Positions 8,588 to 17,052 of a DNA stretch of 64,000 nucleotides are shown here, piece after piece (position 1 is the stretch's first letter; the number at the start of each line of letters is the position of its first letter). The position numbers were made by a program, and so were the translations under genes. This DNA is from an uncultured Rhodanobacteraceae bacterium (GTDB taxonomy: Bacteria > Pseudomonadota > Gammaproteobacteria > Xanthomonadales > SZUA-5), in contig CALEZI010000058.1 in assembly GCA_937928755.1 (NCBI GenBank), positions 1-64,000 of the forward strand. The letters run 5' to 3'. Under the pieces are notes generated by a model, which saw only the letters and a list, made by a program, of their open reading frames with translations, was not told the origin of the DNA and ran no database searches.

Positions 8588-9424
8588 ATGCCCCAACGTC
8601 GTCTGCTGGCATCCAGCCTGGCGGGGCTGCTCGCGCTGGTGGCTTCTCCTTTCCTCGACCGCGCCGCGGTGGCGCAGGCGCAGGACGAGGCCGATTGCGT
8701 CGACTCGGAGTGCGCCGCGGCCGACGATGAATGGGCGGAGGATGGGGAAGCGGCAGAAACCGCGCCGGCCGAAGACGCGGAGCCGGTCGACGAGGCCGGG
8801 GACTGGGAAGACGCCGAGCCGGCAGAAGAGGAGGCGTCCGACGACACCGCCTTCGCCGACGAAGAGGCGCAGTCCTGGGACGAGACCGCCGAGGGTGAGC
8901 CGCCGGAAGCCGATGCGGAATTCGCGCTGACCGACGAGGCGCCGGCCGGCGACAGCGAGGAGGAGGAAGAGTCCGAGGACGCGGAGTCCGAGGACACGGA
9001 GTCCGACGACGCAGAGTCGTTTGCCGACAACGCCGACAGCGAGACACCGCCGGCCGCGGACCCACCGACCCCGACGCCCGAGCCCGCCGCGCCGCCGGCC
9101 CCGGCGCCGCAGCCGACGACCCTTGCGCCCGCTTCGCCGCCCGTGGCCAGCGCCCCAACGCCGCCGGCTGCACCGGGAGACGCAGCCAGGGTCCGGTCAG
9201 ACCTGCGCAATTTCGTCGCATCAAACCTCGACGTCCGGGAAAAATTCACGGATTCCGACGACATCTTCTCGATGGGCTTCGTCAACTCCCTGTTCGCAAT
9301 GAAATTGGTCAACTTCTGCGAGCAGCGGTTCGGCATCGAGATCCCGGGGGACACGCTCGAGATGGACAACTTCCGCAGCATCGATGCGATGGTGGCGACG
9401 GTCCAGCGCAGCCCGCGCCGTTGA
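8588..9424 (+). CDS. Acyl carrier protein domain behind a signal peptide and acidic linker
   Basis: This 278-residue protein has three parts. Residues 1-29 look like a Sec signal peptide or membrane anchor (MPQRRLLASSLAGLLALVAS, AVA cut site). Residues of about 31-165 are dominated by Asp, Glu, Ser and Ala, and 165-195 by Pro and Ala, so they are likely disordered. The last 80 residues are a carrier domain of the FkbJ kind, with the phosphopantetheine serine in GFVNSLFAMKLV (Ser234) and a typical third helix (EMDNFRSIDAMVATV). A good GGAGG ribosome site precedes ATG 8588. Genes on both sides are a phosphopantetheinyl transferase and an FkbH-like loader. An exported carrier domain is very unusual; the N-terminus might instead anchor it at the inner membrane. 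Confidence 0.85.
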   Translation: MPQRRLLASSLAGLLALVASPFLDRAAVAQAQDEADCVDSECAAADDEWAEDGEAAETAPAEDAEPVDEAGDWEDAEPAEEEASDDTAFADEEAQSWDETAEGEPPEADAEFALTDEAPAGDSEEEEESEDAESEDTESDDAESFADNADSETPPAADPPTPTPEPAAPPAPAPQPTTLAPASPPVASAPTPPAAPGDAARVRSDLRNFVASNLDVREKFTDSDDIFSMGFVNSLFAMKLVNFCEQRFGIEIPGDTLEMDNFRSIDAMVATVQRSPRR

Positions 9425-9440
9425 CATGCCGGAAGGGAGC

Positions 9441-9675
9441 TCCGGTCGCTCCTGCCGGTGTGCTTGTTCGCGCATCGACCTGTCGCGTACCGGTGCCTGT
9501 TTTTTTGTCCGCAAAGGACGCAAAGGACGCGAAGAAGGCAAGAGCGTCCTGGGTTGCGCTGCATCCCCATGCAACCGCATATCCGGCACCGGATTTGGCT
9601 CCACTTTGCGTCCTTTGCGTCCTTTGCGGACAAATGTCTTTCATTTCATGAACTTGAATCATGTTCGGTGAGAGC
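9441..9675 (-). repeat. Composite repeat copy 2, inverted and divergent
   Basis: This gap between the carrier protein and FkbH genes holds an inverted, partly diverged copy of the composite repeat. It has the reverse of the linker (GGTCGCTCCTGCCGGTGTGC), the GGACGCAAA block (9510-9530), its inverted partner (TTTGCGTCCTTTGCGTCC, 9604-9622) and the end TGTTCGGTGAGAG. The inner part differs from the other copies. The blocks can pair into a long stem, so it may slow transcription between the two genes. Confidence 0.8.
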
Positions 9676-9693
9676 ACGCCGGCGCAGCCGGGG

Positions 9694-10710
9694 ATGCCCA
9701 AATGCGTGGTCTGGGACCTGGATGGCACGCTATGGGAGGGCGCGCTGGGCGAGGACGCGCATGTGCGGCCCTGTCCTGCGGCACGCGCCAGTGTGATCGA
9801 ACTCGACCGCCGCGGGGTGCTGCAATCGCTCGCCAGCCGCGCGCTTCCCGATCTGGCGCTGGCGCGCCTGGCGGAGCTGGGCCTGGCCGACTACTTCCTG
9901 TTCCCGCAGTTCGGAGCGCAACCCAAGTCGCGGGCCCTGCTGGCGATCGCGCAGGCGCTGGGGATCGGCAGCGACAGCCTGGCGCTGGTCGACGACGATC
10001 CCTACGAGCGCGCCGAGGTGGCGCATGCGCTGCCGCAGGTGCGCTGCTACGACGCCGCGCTGCGCGGATTGCTGCCGACCTTGCCGGAGTTCAGCGTGCC
10101 TGTCGGCACGGTGCCCGGCCAGCGCCGGCGCTGGTACCGGGACGAGCAGCGGCGGCTCGCGGCGGAGGTCGCGGCGCCCTCGCGCGCTGAGTTCCTGCAC
10201 GGCCTGGACCTGCGCCTGCGAATCCGCCGCGCGCAGCCCGCGGATCTGGCGCGGGCCGAGGAACTGACCCTGCGCACGCACCAGCTCAACAGCACCGGCG
10301 AGCCCTACGGAGCCGAGGACCTCGCCGCCCGCTGCCAGCGCGAGGGGCACCGCGTGTGGCTGGCGGATTTGCGCGACCGCTTTGGTGAGCACGGCGACAT
10401 CGGCCTGCTGCTGTTGGACACCGGCGCTGAAGGCTGGCGGCTGCGCCTGCTGCTGACCTCCTGCCGCGTGCTCTCGCGCGGGGTCGGTGGCGTGCTGCTC
10501 GGCTGGCTGGTGCATCGGGCGCAGGCCGCCGGCGTGCGCCTGGCGTGCGACTTTCGCGACACCGGCCGCAACCGCGCGATGCAGATCGCCTACGGCTTCG
10601 CCGGGCTGCGAGCGGTGCGCGACGAGGACGGCCTGATGGTGTACGCGCCAACGCGCGCGGCGTCGCCACTGCCGGCGTGGTTTGCGATCGACGATGGGGA
10701 GGCCGGGTGA
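9694..10710 (+). CDS. FkbH-like HAD protein, glyceryl-ACP synthase
   Basis: FkbH-family enzymes take 1,3-bisphosphoglycerate, remove phosphate and load a glyceryl unit on the phosphopantetheine arm of a carrier protein. The N-terminal HAD domain has the motif WDLDGTLW (nucleophile Asp8 from ATG 9694) and VDDDPYERAEV. The C-terminal half is the GNAT-like domain with the family signatures ELTLRTHQLNSTG and CDFRDTGRNRAMQIAYGF. Length (338) is close to the usual 350. A start at 9661 adds 11 codons, but that ATG lies inside the repeat end ATGTTCGGTGAGAG, so 9694 is preferred. The gene overlaps the dehydrogenase gene downstream by four bases. Confidence 0.9.
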   Translation: MPKCVVWDLDGTLWEGALGEDAHVRPCPAARASVIELDRRGVLQSLASRALPDLALARLAELGLADYFLFPQFGAQPKSRALLAIAQALGIGSDSLALVDDDPYERAEVAHALPQVRCYDAALRGLLPTLPEFSVPVGTVPGQRRRWYRDEQRRLAAEVAAPSRAEFLHGLDLRLRIRRAQPADLARAEELTLRTHQLNSTGEPYGAEDLAARCQREGHRVWLADLRDRFGEHGDIGLLLLDTGAEGWRLRLLLTSCRVLSRGVGGVLLGWLVHRAQAAGVRLACDFRDTGRNRAMQIAYGFAGLRAVRDEDGLMVYAPTRAASPLPAWFAIDDGEAG

Positions 10711-11849
10711 GCATCGAGCCAGCCACGGATGAGTCCCGGCGCGCCGCGCAGGCGCGCTTCCGCGCCTGGGTGGACGCCGAAATCCGACCGTACTCGGCGC
10801 GCGCCGATGCCGACGGCCGCCTGCCCGCGGACCTGCCGCGGCGGCTCGGCGCGGCCGGGCTGCTGCTCGGCGACGGGCTGGATGCCGTCGACCTTGGCCT
10901 GCTCCACGCGGAGGTCGGCGCCGCGTGCGCCTCCACGCGCAGCCTGCTGACCGTGCAGGGCATGGTCGCGGGCGCGATCGCGCGCTGGGGCAGCCCGGCG
11001 CAGCGGGCGCGCTGGCTGGCACCGCTGGCACGCGGCGAATGCGTTGCGGGATTCGCGCTCAGCGAGCCGGAGGCCGGCAGCGATGCGCTGGCCCTGCAGT
11101 GCAACGCGCGCGCCGTCGATGGCGGCTGGCGCCTCGACGGGCACAAGGCCTGGACCAGCTTCGGGCAGATCGCCGACTTGTTCCTGGTGATAGCGCGCAT
11201 CGAGTCGGACCTGACCGCCTTCCTGGTCGAACGCGACGTGCCCGGACTGAATGTGGAAGCACTGCCGCCGGGCCTCGGCCTGCGCGCGGTGATGGGTGCC
11301 GACCTGCATCTGGCCGACTGCCGCATCGGTACCGACGCGCGCCTGGGCGGTCGCGGCCTGGGCTTCGCCGCGGTGGCAGCCGGCGCGCTCGACTACGGCC
11401 GCTACAGCGTGGCTTTTGGTGCGGCCGGCGCCGCCGGCGACTGCCTGTCGCGGGCGCTGGCGCATGCGCGCGAGCGCCGGCAATTTGGTCGCCCCATCGG
11501 CGAGCACGGCGCGGTGCAGTGCCTACTCGCGCGCATGCTCGCCGCCACCCAGGGCGCGCGCCTGCAGTGCGCCCGCGCCGGTGCGCTGCGCCAGGCTGGC
11601 GATCCGCGCGCGGGTGCCGAAACCCTGCTCGCGAAGTACCAGGCGACGCGCGCACTCAGCGCCGTGGCGGCAGACGCGGTGCAAGTTCTGGGCGCGCGCG
11701 GCTGCGCCAGCGGACACCCGGTCGAGCGCCATTACCGCGATGCGAAGGCCCTGGAGATCATCGAGGGAAGCACCCAGATCCACGAGTGGCTGCTGGCACG
11801 CGAGGCACTCGCCGGCGCCTGGGAGCTGTCTGGCGACGAATCGGCGTAG
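10707..11849 (+). CDS. FkbI-like acyl-CoA (acyl-ACP) dehydrogenase
   Basis: This 380-residue FAD-dependent dehydrogenase has the family order: N-terminal helices, a beta domain with GFALSEPEAGSDALA and KAWTSFGQIAD, and a C-terminal helical bundle with RRQFGRPIGEHGAVQ, and EIIEGSTQIHEWLLA holding the catalytic glutamate region. In the hydroxymalonyl-ACP pathway FkbI oxidises the carrier-bound hydroxy-oxopropionyl unit. GTG 10707 overlaps the FkbH stop (GTGA) and has a GGGGAGG ribosome site, so the two are coupled. The third enzyme of the known pathway, a 3-hydroxyacyl-CoA-dehydrogenase-like FkbK, and the methyltransferase FkbG are not in this window. An ordinary fatty-acid role is possible but less likely given the context. 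Confidence 0.88.
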   Translation: MSIEPATDESRRAAQARFRAWVDAEIRPYSARADADGRLPADLPRRLGAAGLLLGDGLDAVDLGLLHAEVGAACASTRSLLTVQGMVAGAIARWGSPAQRARWLAPLARGECVAGFALSEPEAGSDALALQCNARAVDGGWRLDGHKAWTSFGQIADLFLVIARIESDLTAFLVERDVPGLNVEALPPGLGLRAVMGADLHLADCRIGTDARLGGRGLGFAAVAAGALDYGRYSVAFGAAGAAGDCLSRALAHARERRQFGRPIGEHGAVQCLLARMLAATQGARLQCARAGALRQAGDPRAGAETLLAKYQATRALSAVAADAVQVLGARGCASGHPVERHYRDAKALEIIEGSTQIHEWLLAREALAGAWELSGDESA

Positions 11850-11998
11850 GCCGCTGTGGCGCGCAGCGCTTCACCGGCAACAGCGCCGTGGAACCGCTGC
11901 GCGGTACCCCGGCCTGCGTACCCAGCGTCTCCCGAATGCCCGGATTCGTCGTTTGCATTCTGCGAAGCTGGTCGCCCTATCGGCCGCGGTGACTCACG

Positions 11999-12240
11999 AT
12001 GCCGATGCGCCACGCGCTGCGATCGCTGCTGCGCGCGCCGGGTATTGCTGGCGCCGCTGCCGTATGCGCCTGTCACTCGGCCCGGACCCGCGGGGCATCG
12101 CCCGCACGGCGCTCGGCCGCGGGCTGGCGCTGGCGCTGGCGGGTGGCGACATCCTGGCAGGACTGTTGCTGCACTCACTGGCTGCGCCGCTGTTGCGTGC
12201 CTTCCTGTTCGGGGTCACGGCCCGCGATCCGCCGACGCGG
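11999..12240 (+). pseudogene. Decayed MacB/FtsX-type permease, internally deleted
   Basis: The start (ATG 11999: MPMRHALRSLLRAPGIAG) is typical of MacB-like duplicated permeases, which open with an ALRSLLRAPGF pattern. From 12064, in another frame, comes their typical end: MRLSLGPDPRGIARTALGRG, a membrane helix (LALALAGGDILAGLLLHSLA) and LLRAFLFGVTARDPPT. The roughly 700 residues normally between are gone and the frame is shifted. Hence this is a relic of an internal deletion. Bases 11850-11998 before it hold no gene. Confidence 0.65.
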
Positions 12241-12264
12241 GCCGGCGCCCCCCGGGGCGAGAGC

Positions 12265-12675
12265 GGAGGGGCCAAAGCGGACACCCAATTGGCGTCCGCA
12301 GGCGCCCGTCGGGCCGCCGATTTCAGGGGTGTCCAGAATCCTGATCCATGCGCAGTCAGCAACCACCAAATCAAAGGCGACAGTTGCCGGCGCCAGGGCA
12401 ACGGATACTCGCCGCGTCGGTTTCGATGACCGCGCGATGGCGCGCTTGCACGCGCAAAGATCGCGGGATGGAGGGGCCAAAGCGGACACCCAATTGGCGT
12501 CCGCAGGCGCCCGTCGGGCCGCCGATTTCAGGGGTGTCCAGAATCCTGATCCATGCGCAGTCAGCAACCACCAAATCAAAGGCGACAGTTGCCGGCGCAA
12601 GGGTGTCGGATACTCGCCGCGTCGGTTTCGACGACCGCGCGATGGCGCACTTGCACGCGCAAAGATCGCGGGATG
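12265..12675 (+). repeat. 205-bp tandem direct duplication
   Basis: Two copies, 12265-12469 and 12470-12674, begin GGAGGGGCCAAAGCGGACAC and end AAAGATCGCGGGATG. They differ at only a handful of bases (for example CCAGGGCAACGG against CAAGGGTGTCGG). The second copy runs on into GAACCCGCTCCCA, a motif also seen at 37275. No reading frame in it looks like a protein. The permease relic lies just before it. Confidence 0.92.
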
Positions 12676-12854
12676 AACCCGCTCCCACAAGAGCGGACGG
12701 CGCAAGCTCAAGCCATGCCGGCGCAACCTCGCCGATCGAGAGCTCGCCGACCCATGAATTGAGGTTGCGCCGTGCCTGGGGGCGGCGGCTGGCGTCTTCG
12801 AAGGGCTGCCGGAACCTTCGCATCCGCGTGGGAAGACCCGCGTCGCCCGTTCCG

Positions 12855-12928
12855 GATCGCCGACTTGCAGTCGGCGCTGTTGACCTTCTGTCGGAAAAGC
12901 GAACAGCGCCGAGTGCAACTCGGCGATC
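12855..12928. repeat. Imperfect hairpin, 27-bp arms
   Basis: Arms 12855-12881 (GATCGCCGACTTGCAGTCGG...) and 12902-12928 pair with two mismatches around a 20-base loop. It lies in the 800-bp gene-free stretch between the permease relic and the RCC1-like gene and resembles REP-type elements. No other gene was seen in 12676-13075. Confidence 0.7.
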
Positions 12929-13075
12929 AAGAGGGCCGCCCGCCACACGATCGACGTCGCGCTTTTTCACGACTTCTCGATCTCGCCAGCAGGCATAGTC
13001 GAAGGGTCAGCCGTCACTTCCCGGATCGCTGAACGCCCCTTGAGTTCACTCGATCCCTGGAAGGACGCTCGCACC

Positions 13076-15382
13076 GTGCCTGAGTTTCGTACGCTGTTTC
13101 GAACCCAACCCACAGCCCGCCGGACCGCGCACCGCAGCGGACTCGTCGCGGCAGCCCTGCTGACGCTTGCATCGATTTCCCTGCAGGCGTCGGCGCAGAC
13201 GGCGATCACCGGCGCCACCCGGATTTCCACCGGCGCCGACCACAGTTGCGCGATCACCGCGCAGGGCGGCGTCGAATGCTGGGGCAGCAATATCAACGGC
13301 CAACTGGGTGACGGCACGACGACCGCGCGCCGTCTGGCCACACCGGTCACTGGTCTGGCCTCGGGCGTGACGGCAGTTGCTGCAGGCGCCAACCACAGCT
13401 GCGCCATGACCAGTCTCGGCAGCGTGAAGTGCTGGGGCAACAACGGTTCCGGCCAACTCGGCGATGGCAGCGGGCCCGGCAATCGCTTGAACCCCGTGGA
13501 CGTCAGCAGCCTCACTGGCGTCACCGCGATTGTGGTGGGTGGAAGGCACAGCTGCGCCCTCACGGGGGGGACCGTGAAGTGCTGGGGAGCCAACAATTGG
13601 GGGCAACTCGGCACCGGGTTCCCGGACAATGAGCCCACCCCGGCCGATGTCGTCGGGCTTGCCGGCGTCACGGCGATCACCGCTGGCGAAGATCACACCT
13701 GCGCGCGGACCTCGGCGGGGGCGGCTCTATGTTGGGGCAACAACGTCAATGGCCAGTTAGGCGACGATTCGACGCTGCCGGCAATGGCGCCAGTTGAAGT
13801 CAGTGGCCTCTCTACCGGCGTCACCGCGATCAGCGCCGGCGCGTCGCACACCTGCGCGGTGGTCGCGGGCACGGTTCGTTGCTGGGGCGCCAACGAGTTT
13901 GGTGCGCTCGGCGATGGCTCGACCACGGAGCGCCTGGTGCCGACCCCGGTCAGCGGTGTTTCCGGCGTCGCAACGGTGGCCGCGGGCGGTTTTCATACCT
14001 GTGCCGTGACCACTGGCGGAGGTGCGCGCTGCTGGGGGCGAAATCATGAAGGTCAGCTCGGCGATGGGACAACCGGCAGGGAGCTCACCGCGGTGAACGT
14101 CAGCGGCTTGTCCAGCGGCGTCGCGTCGATCGCTGCGGGCGCACGCCATAGCTGCTCGCTGGATACCGCCGGCGCGGTCAAGTGCTGGGGCTGGAATCTC
14201 GCCGGTCAGCTCGGCAATGGCAGACCCAGCAACAATCGCAGTCAGCCAGTGGCGGTCACTGCGCTCGGTTCGGCTGCGATCAATCGCGTGGCGGCCGGTG
14301 ACGGGTACACCTGCGCGGTGACCACCGCCGGTGCCACCAGGTGCTGGGGATGGAACGAGAGTGGCCAGTTGGGCGATGGCAGCAACGAGAACCGGCTGAT
14401 CGCCGTGGACGCAGTCGGCTTGACCAGCGGCAGCACGGCAATCGCGACCGGCGGCGCGCACACCTGTGCCTTGGGCAGCGGTGGGGCCGCCCGCTGTTGG
14501 GGGAGCAACAGCAACGGCCAATTGGGCAACGGCAGCGTGGTCGGACAGTTCGCGCCGACCGGCGTGACCGGACTGTCCGCGGGGGCCCAGGCGATCACGG
14601 CAGGGACCTTTCACAGCTGCGCCGTCACCGCGGGCGGTGCGGCTCAATGTTGGGGCAAGAACGCCCTTGGCCAACTCGGCGATGGCACCGAGTTTGATCG
14701 ACTGACCCCGACCACGGCCGTTGGCTTGAGCTCGGGCGTCGCCGCCGTCGCCGCCGGCAGCTGGCACAGCTGCGCGCTCACCAGCCTCGGGGTGGTCCTG
14801 TGCTGGGGCGACAACTTCTACGGCCAGCTGGGCATCGGCGGCGCAGAGCAATCCTTGACGCCGGTTGAGGTGTTTCTCCCACCCATCAACGTCACTGCAA
14901 TCAGTACCGGCTACCAACATACGTGTGTCGTCACCAGTGGCGGCGCCGTCAAGTGCTGGGGCGAAAACCGCTCAGGCCAGGTGGGTGACGGAACCACCAG
15001 CGACGCCATTTTTCCGACCGATGTCGTCGGGCTCTCATCCGGCATTACCCGAATCGCAGCCGGAGGCCGTCATAGCTGTGCGCTGACCAGCGGCGGCAGC
15101 GTCAAATGCTGGGGCGCAAATGCGGCCGGCCAATTGGGCGACGGCACCACGACCCAACGACTGACGCCGGTCGACGTCATCGGCATCACCGGCGCCACGG
15201 CGATCACGGTCGGCGTGGATCACAGCTGCGCCATCCTGGCCAACGGCAGCGCCCGCTGCTGGGGATACAACATCGTGGGTCAGGCCGGCGACGGCACTTC
15301 CGGCTACGTCACCATTCCGGCCGCTGCGCGACGGGTCGATCCGGCATTCGTGTTCAAGGCCGGCTTCGAACTCGACGAGTGA
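13076..15382 (+). CDS. Secreted RCC1-repeat beta-propeller protein with GFELDE tail
   Basis: This 768-residue exported protein consists almost wholly of 14 RCC1/ALPHA-tubulin-suppressor-like repeats of about 50 residues, each with the pattern HSCAxT...VxCWGxNxxGQLGDG. The regular pair of cysteines per repeat suggests disulfide-stabilised blades, fitting an extracytoplasmic place. Fourteen repeats would make two seven-bladed propellers. It starts with a signal peptide (SGLVAAALLTLASISLQASAQ) and ends AFVFKAGFELDE. GTG 13076 is chosen for its GGAAGGA ribosome site; a TTG at 13040 is possible. Function is unknown; such repeats usually bind partners on the surface. Confidence 0.88.
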   Translation: MPEFRTLFRTQPTARRTAHRSGLVAAALLTLASISLQASAQTAITGATRISTGADHSCAITAQGGVECWGSNINGQLGDGTTTARRLATPVTGLASGVTAVAAGANHSCAMTSLGSVKCWGNNGSGQLGDGSGPGNRLNPVDVSSLTGVTAIVVGGRHSCALTGGTVKCWGANNWGQLGTGFPDNEPTPADVVGLAGVTAITAGEDHTCARTSAGAALCWGNNVNGQLGDDSTLPAMAPVEVSGLSTGVTAISAGASHTCAVVAGTVRCWGANEFGALGDGSTTERLVPTPVSGVSGVATVAAGGFHTCAVTTGGGARCWGRNHEGQLGDGTTGRELTAVNVSGLSSGVASIAAGARHSCSLDTAGAVKCWGWNLAGQLGNGRPSNNRSQPVAVTALGSAAINRVAAGDGYTCAVTTAGATRCWGWNESGQLGDGSNENRLIAVDAVGLTSGSTAIATGGAHTCALGSGGAARCWGSNSNGQLGNGSVVGQFAPTGVTGLSAGAQAITAGTFHSCAVTAGGAAQCWGKNALGQLGDGTEFDRLTPTTAVGLSSGVAAVAAGSWHSCALTSLGVVLCWGDNFYGQLGIGGAEQSLTPVEVFLPPINVTAISTGYQHTCVVTSGGAVKCWGENRSGQVGDGTTSDAIFPTDVVGLSSGITRIAAGGRHSCALTSGGSVKCWGANAAGQLGDGTTTQRLTPVDVIGITGATAITVGVDHSCAILANGSARCWGYNIVGQAGDGTSGYVTIPAAARRVDPAFVFKAGFELDE

Positions 15383-15659
15383 ACCGAAGGAACAAGTTGA
15401 TCGTTGAGAGCCACGCAATGCCAGGCGTCAATACGGGTCGATATTTCGACATCCCGATCATCCGATAGAACCGAAGCACCGGCGTGCGCATCGGGCTGAA
15501 GGATGTCTGTCAGCTTCCCCTGCGACAAACTGCCAGAAAAATCTGACAAGGGCGGAACCCACACCCCAAGGACGATGACCCTGCCGTGGTCCAACCGCGC
15601 GGTTTTGCTACGCAGGCAAAGCGCTCCCGCCGACCGGATCGCCGCACACCATCACCCGT

Positions 15660-15885
15660 CGTTCGTGACACCTTGCGCGTGGCCGTGGATTCCGCACGGT
15701 GAAGGATGGCCGCGGAATACACCCTGACTGGGAATACGCCTTACGCGGGTTACGCGGGTTTGGCGATTCCACTGTCCGCATGCAGACAAACCGACAGTCG
15801 ACTTGCCGTACGAATAGCATTGGAATCCCCACGGTGAAGCGCGTGCGGCATCCACGTATGGCGGGAATACGCCGTACGCGGGTCT
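15660..15885. repeat. Short GC-rich intergenic repeats
   Basis: The 507-bp gap between two convergent genes contains several copies of a short motif such as GGAATACGCCTTACGCGGG (15731), GGAATACGCCGTACGCGGG (15872) and a related GTGGATTCCGCACGGTGAAGG (15684). The same motif family occurs near 1825-1855. No gene is visible in 15383-15889. Confidence 0.55.
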
Positions 15886-15889
15886 GGGG

Positions 15890-17041
15890 TCATCGCGCGC
15901 CCCCTTCCCTCACCGCGTTGATCCAGGAACGGACGTGTGCCCCGTCGTTATAGCGGTCGACAAAGAGGATCCTTGCTTGCATAGCTTCGCGCCAGCGTCT
16001 ATCCGAATGCTCCAAGGCCTCCTCAGCTAGGACCGGATCCCGCCATGAGGATTCGACGTTCGATACCCAGCGAAGATATTGCACCCATGAGAGCTTCAGC
16101 CACGGGACGGGAGAACCACCTCGAAGCTGATCTGCGATGACCCGCGAGGAGGGGTTGTCCACGAACGCATTCGCCGGGTACCAGCCCAAGCGGTCAAGGC
16201 GAAGGAACTCCTGATCACGGATCAAGGTAAGCAGTGAACCTTCATTCCAGTAAGCGACTTGGCGCCCCTCCTGATCATCCTTTTCCTGCCATCGGCCAGG
16301 CGTAAACCTCCGGACATTCATCCACTTGCCAGTTGAAACGTCCGTCGCACCCGCGAACTTCCAAAGCACCACATCGTGACCACAGAAGGCTATATGAACG
16401 CGTAAGTGGGGCTTAAGAAGTCTCAGCAAGTGAATTGCTGTTGCAAGGCCAGCCGTGTCCGTGACTGGCTCTTTCCCCGCCGTCCCAGCAGTCACAACGA
16501 CGACGTAAATGCGCTCGCATTCCGACTGCGAGATGATTGAAGCTATTGACATTGCCCGCACGGGGTTAGAAAGACTGCGAAGCTCGACGATGACGGTCAA
16601 CAGCGCATCGATGCCTTGCGCTCTGGCGTACGTGTACGTTGCATCCCCGATTTCGACGATGAACCTGTAGTAGTCGTCTGAGAACTCGTTCGGAAACATG
16701 GCAGGCGAACAAACGGCGTCGAGATGCAGAGCGCGAGCAGCGTCAACGACAGCTCTTGCGCGTCCTTGCCACCAACCAAGATCACCATGGTCTCCTGTCT
16801 CGAACTCCGCAGAGTAGTAGGACCAGTTCGCCAACTCACCTCGCTCGGCTGACGGGTTGTAGAGCTGCGGGTCGAGCACTAGCTCAAGCGTTGCACGCCG
16901 ATCGCGCAAGCGACGAATACGCGCAGCAGCTGTTGCCGGGCTGTCATTGACGGGAGAAAGTACGGCCCCCACCAGTTGACCGATATCTGGCTCGGTGAGT
17001 AGGCTCCACGACTCATGTCCAAGTTGAAGATACGTCGCCAC
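15890..17041 (-). CDS. Unknown protein, third gene of a kinase-nuclease operon
   Basis: I do not recognise this 383-residue soluble protein. It has no signal peptide or membrane segment. Alternating hydrophobic strands and helices (ATLELVLDPQLYNP, ALHLDAVCSPAMFPN, IDALLTVIVELRSL, ERIYVVVVTAG, LRVHIAFCGHDVVLWKFAGA) suggest a TIM-barrel-like alpha/beta fold, an inference only. The segment FAGATDVSTGKWMNVRRF is a candidate active-site loop, distantly like tRNA-guanine-transglycosylase barrels. It starts 11 bp after the kinase gene ends, so it is the last gene of a three-gene operon. Base composition is lower in GC than the neighbours, pointing to transfer. Confidence 0.8.
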   Translation of the reverse strand: MATYLQLGHESWSLLTEPDIGQLVGAVLSPVNDSPATAAARIRRLRDRRATLELVLDPQLYNPSAERGELANWSYYSAEFETGDHGDLGWWQGRARAVVDAARALHLDAVCSPAMFPNEFSDDYYRFIVEIGDATYTYARAQGIDALLTVIVELRSLSNPVRAMSIASIISQSECERIYVVVVTAGTAGKEPVTDTAGLATAIHLLRLLKPHLRVHIAFCGHDVVLWKFAGATDVSTGKWMNVRRFTPGRWQEKDDQEGRQVAYWNEGSLLTLIRDQEFLRLDRLGWYPANAFVDNPSSRVIADQLRGGSPVPWLKLSWVQYLRWVSNVESSWRDPVLAEEALEHSDRRWREAMQARILFVDRYNDGAHVRSWINAVREGGAR

Positions 17042-17052
17042 AATACCTCCGG

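Noticed and set aside
12265..12675. Tandem repeat considered as a CRISPR array
   Set aside because: Only two 205-bp units, without short repeats and unique spacers, and no cas genes in the window.
11999..12676. A 225-codon frame over the duplication considered as a gene
   Set aside because: Beyond the first 16 residues it follows the tandem DNA repeat and reads as non-coding; it is explained as permease relic plus duplication.
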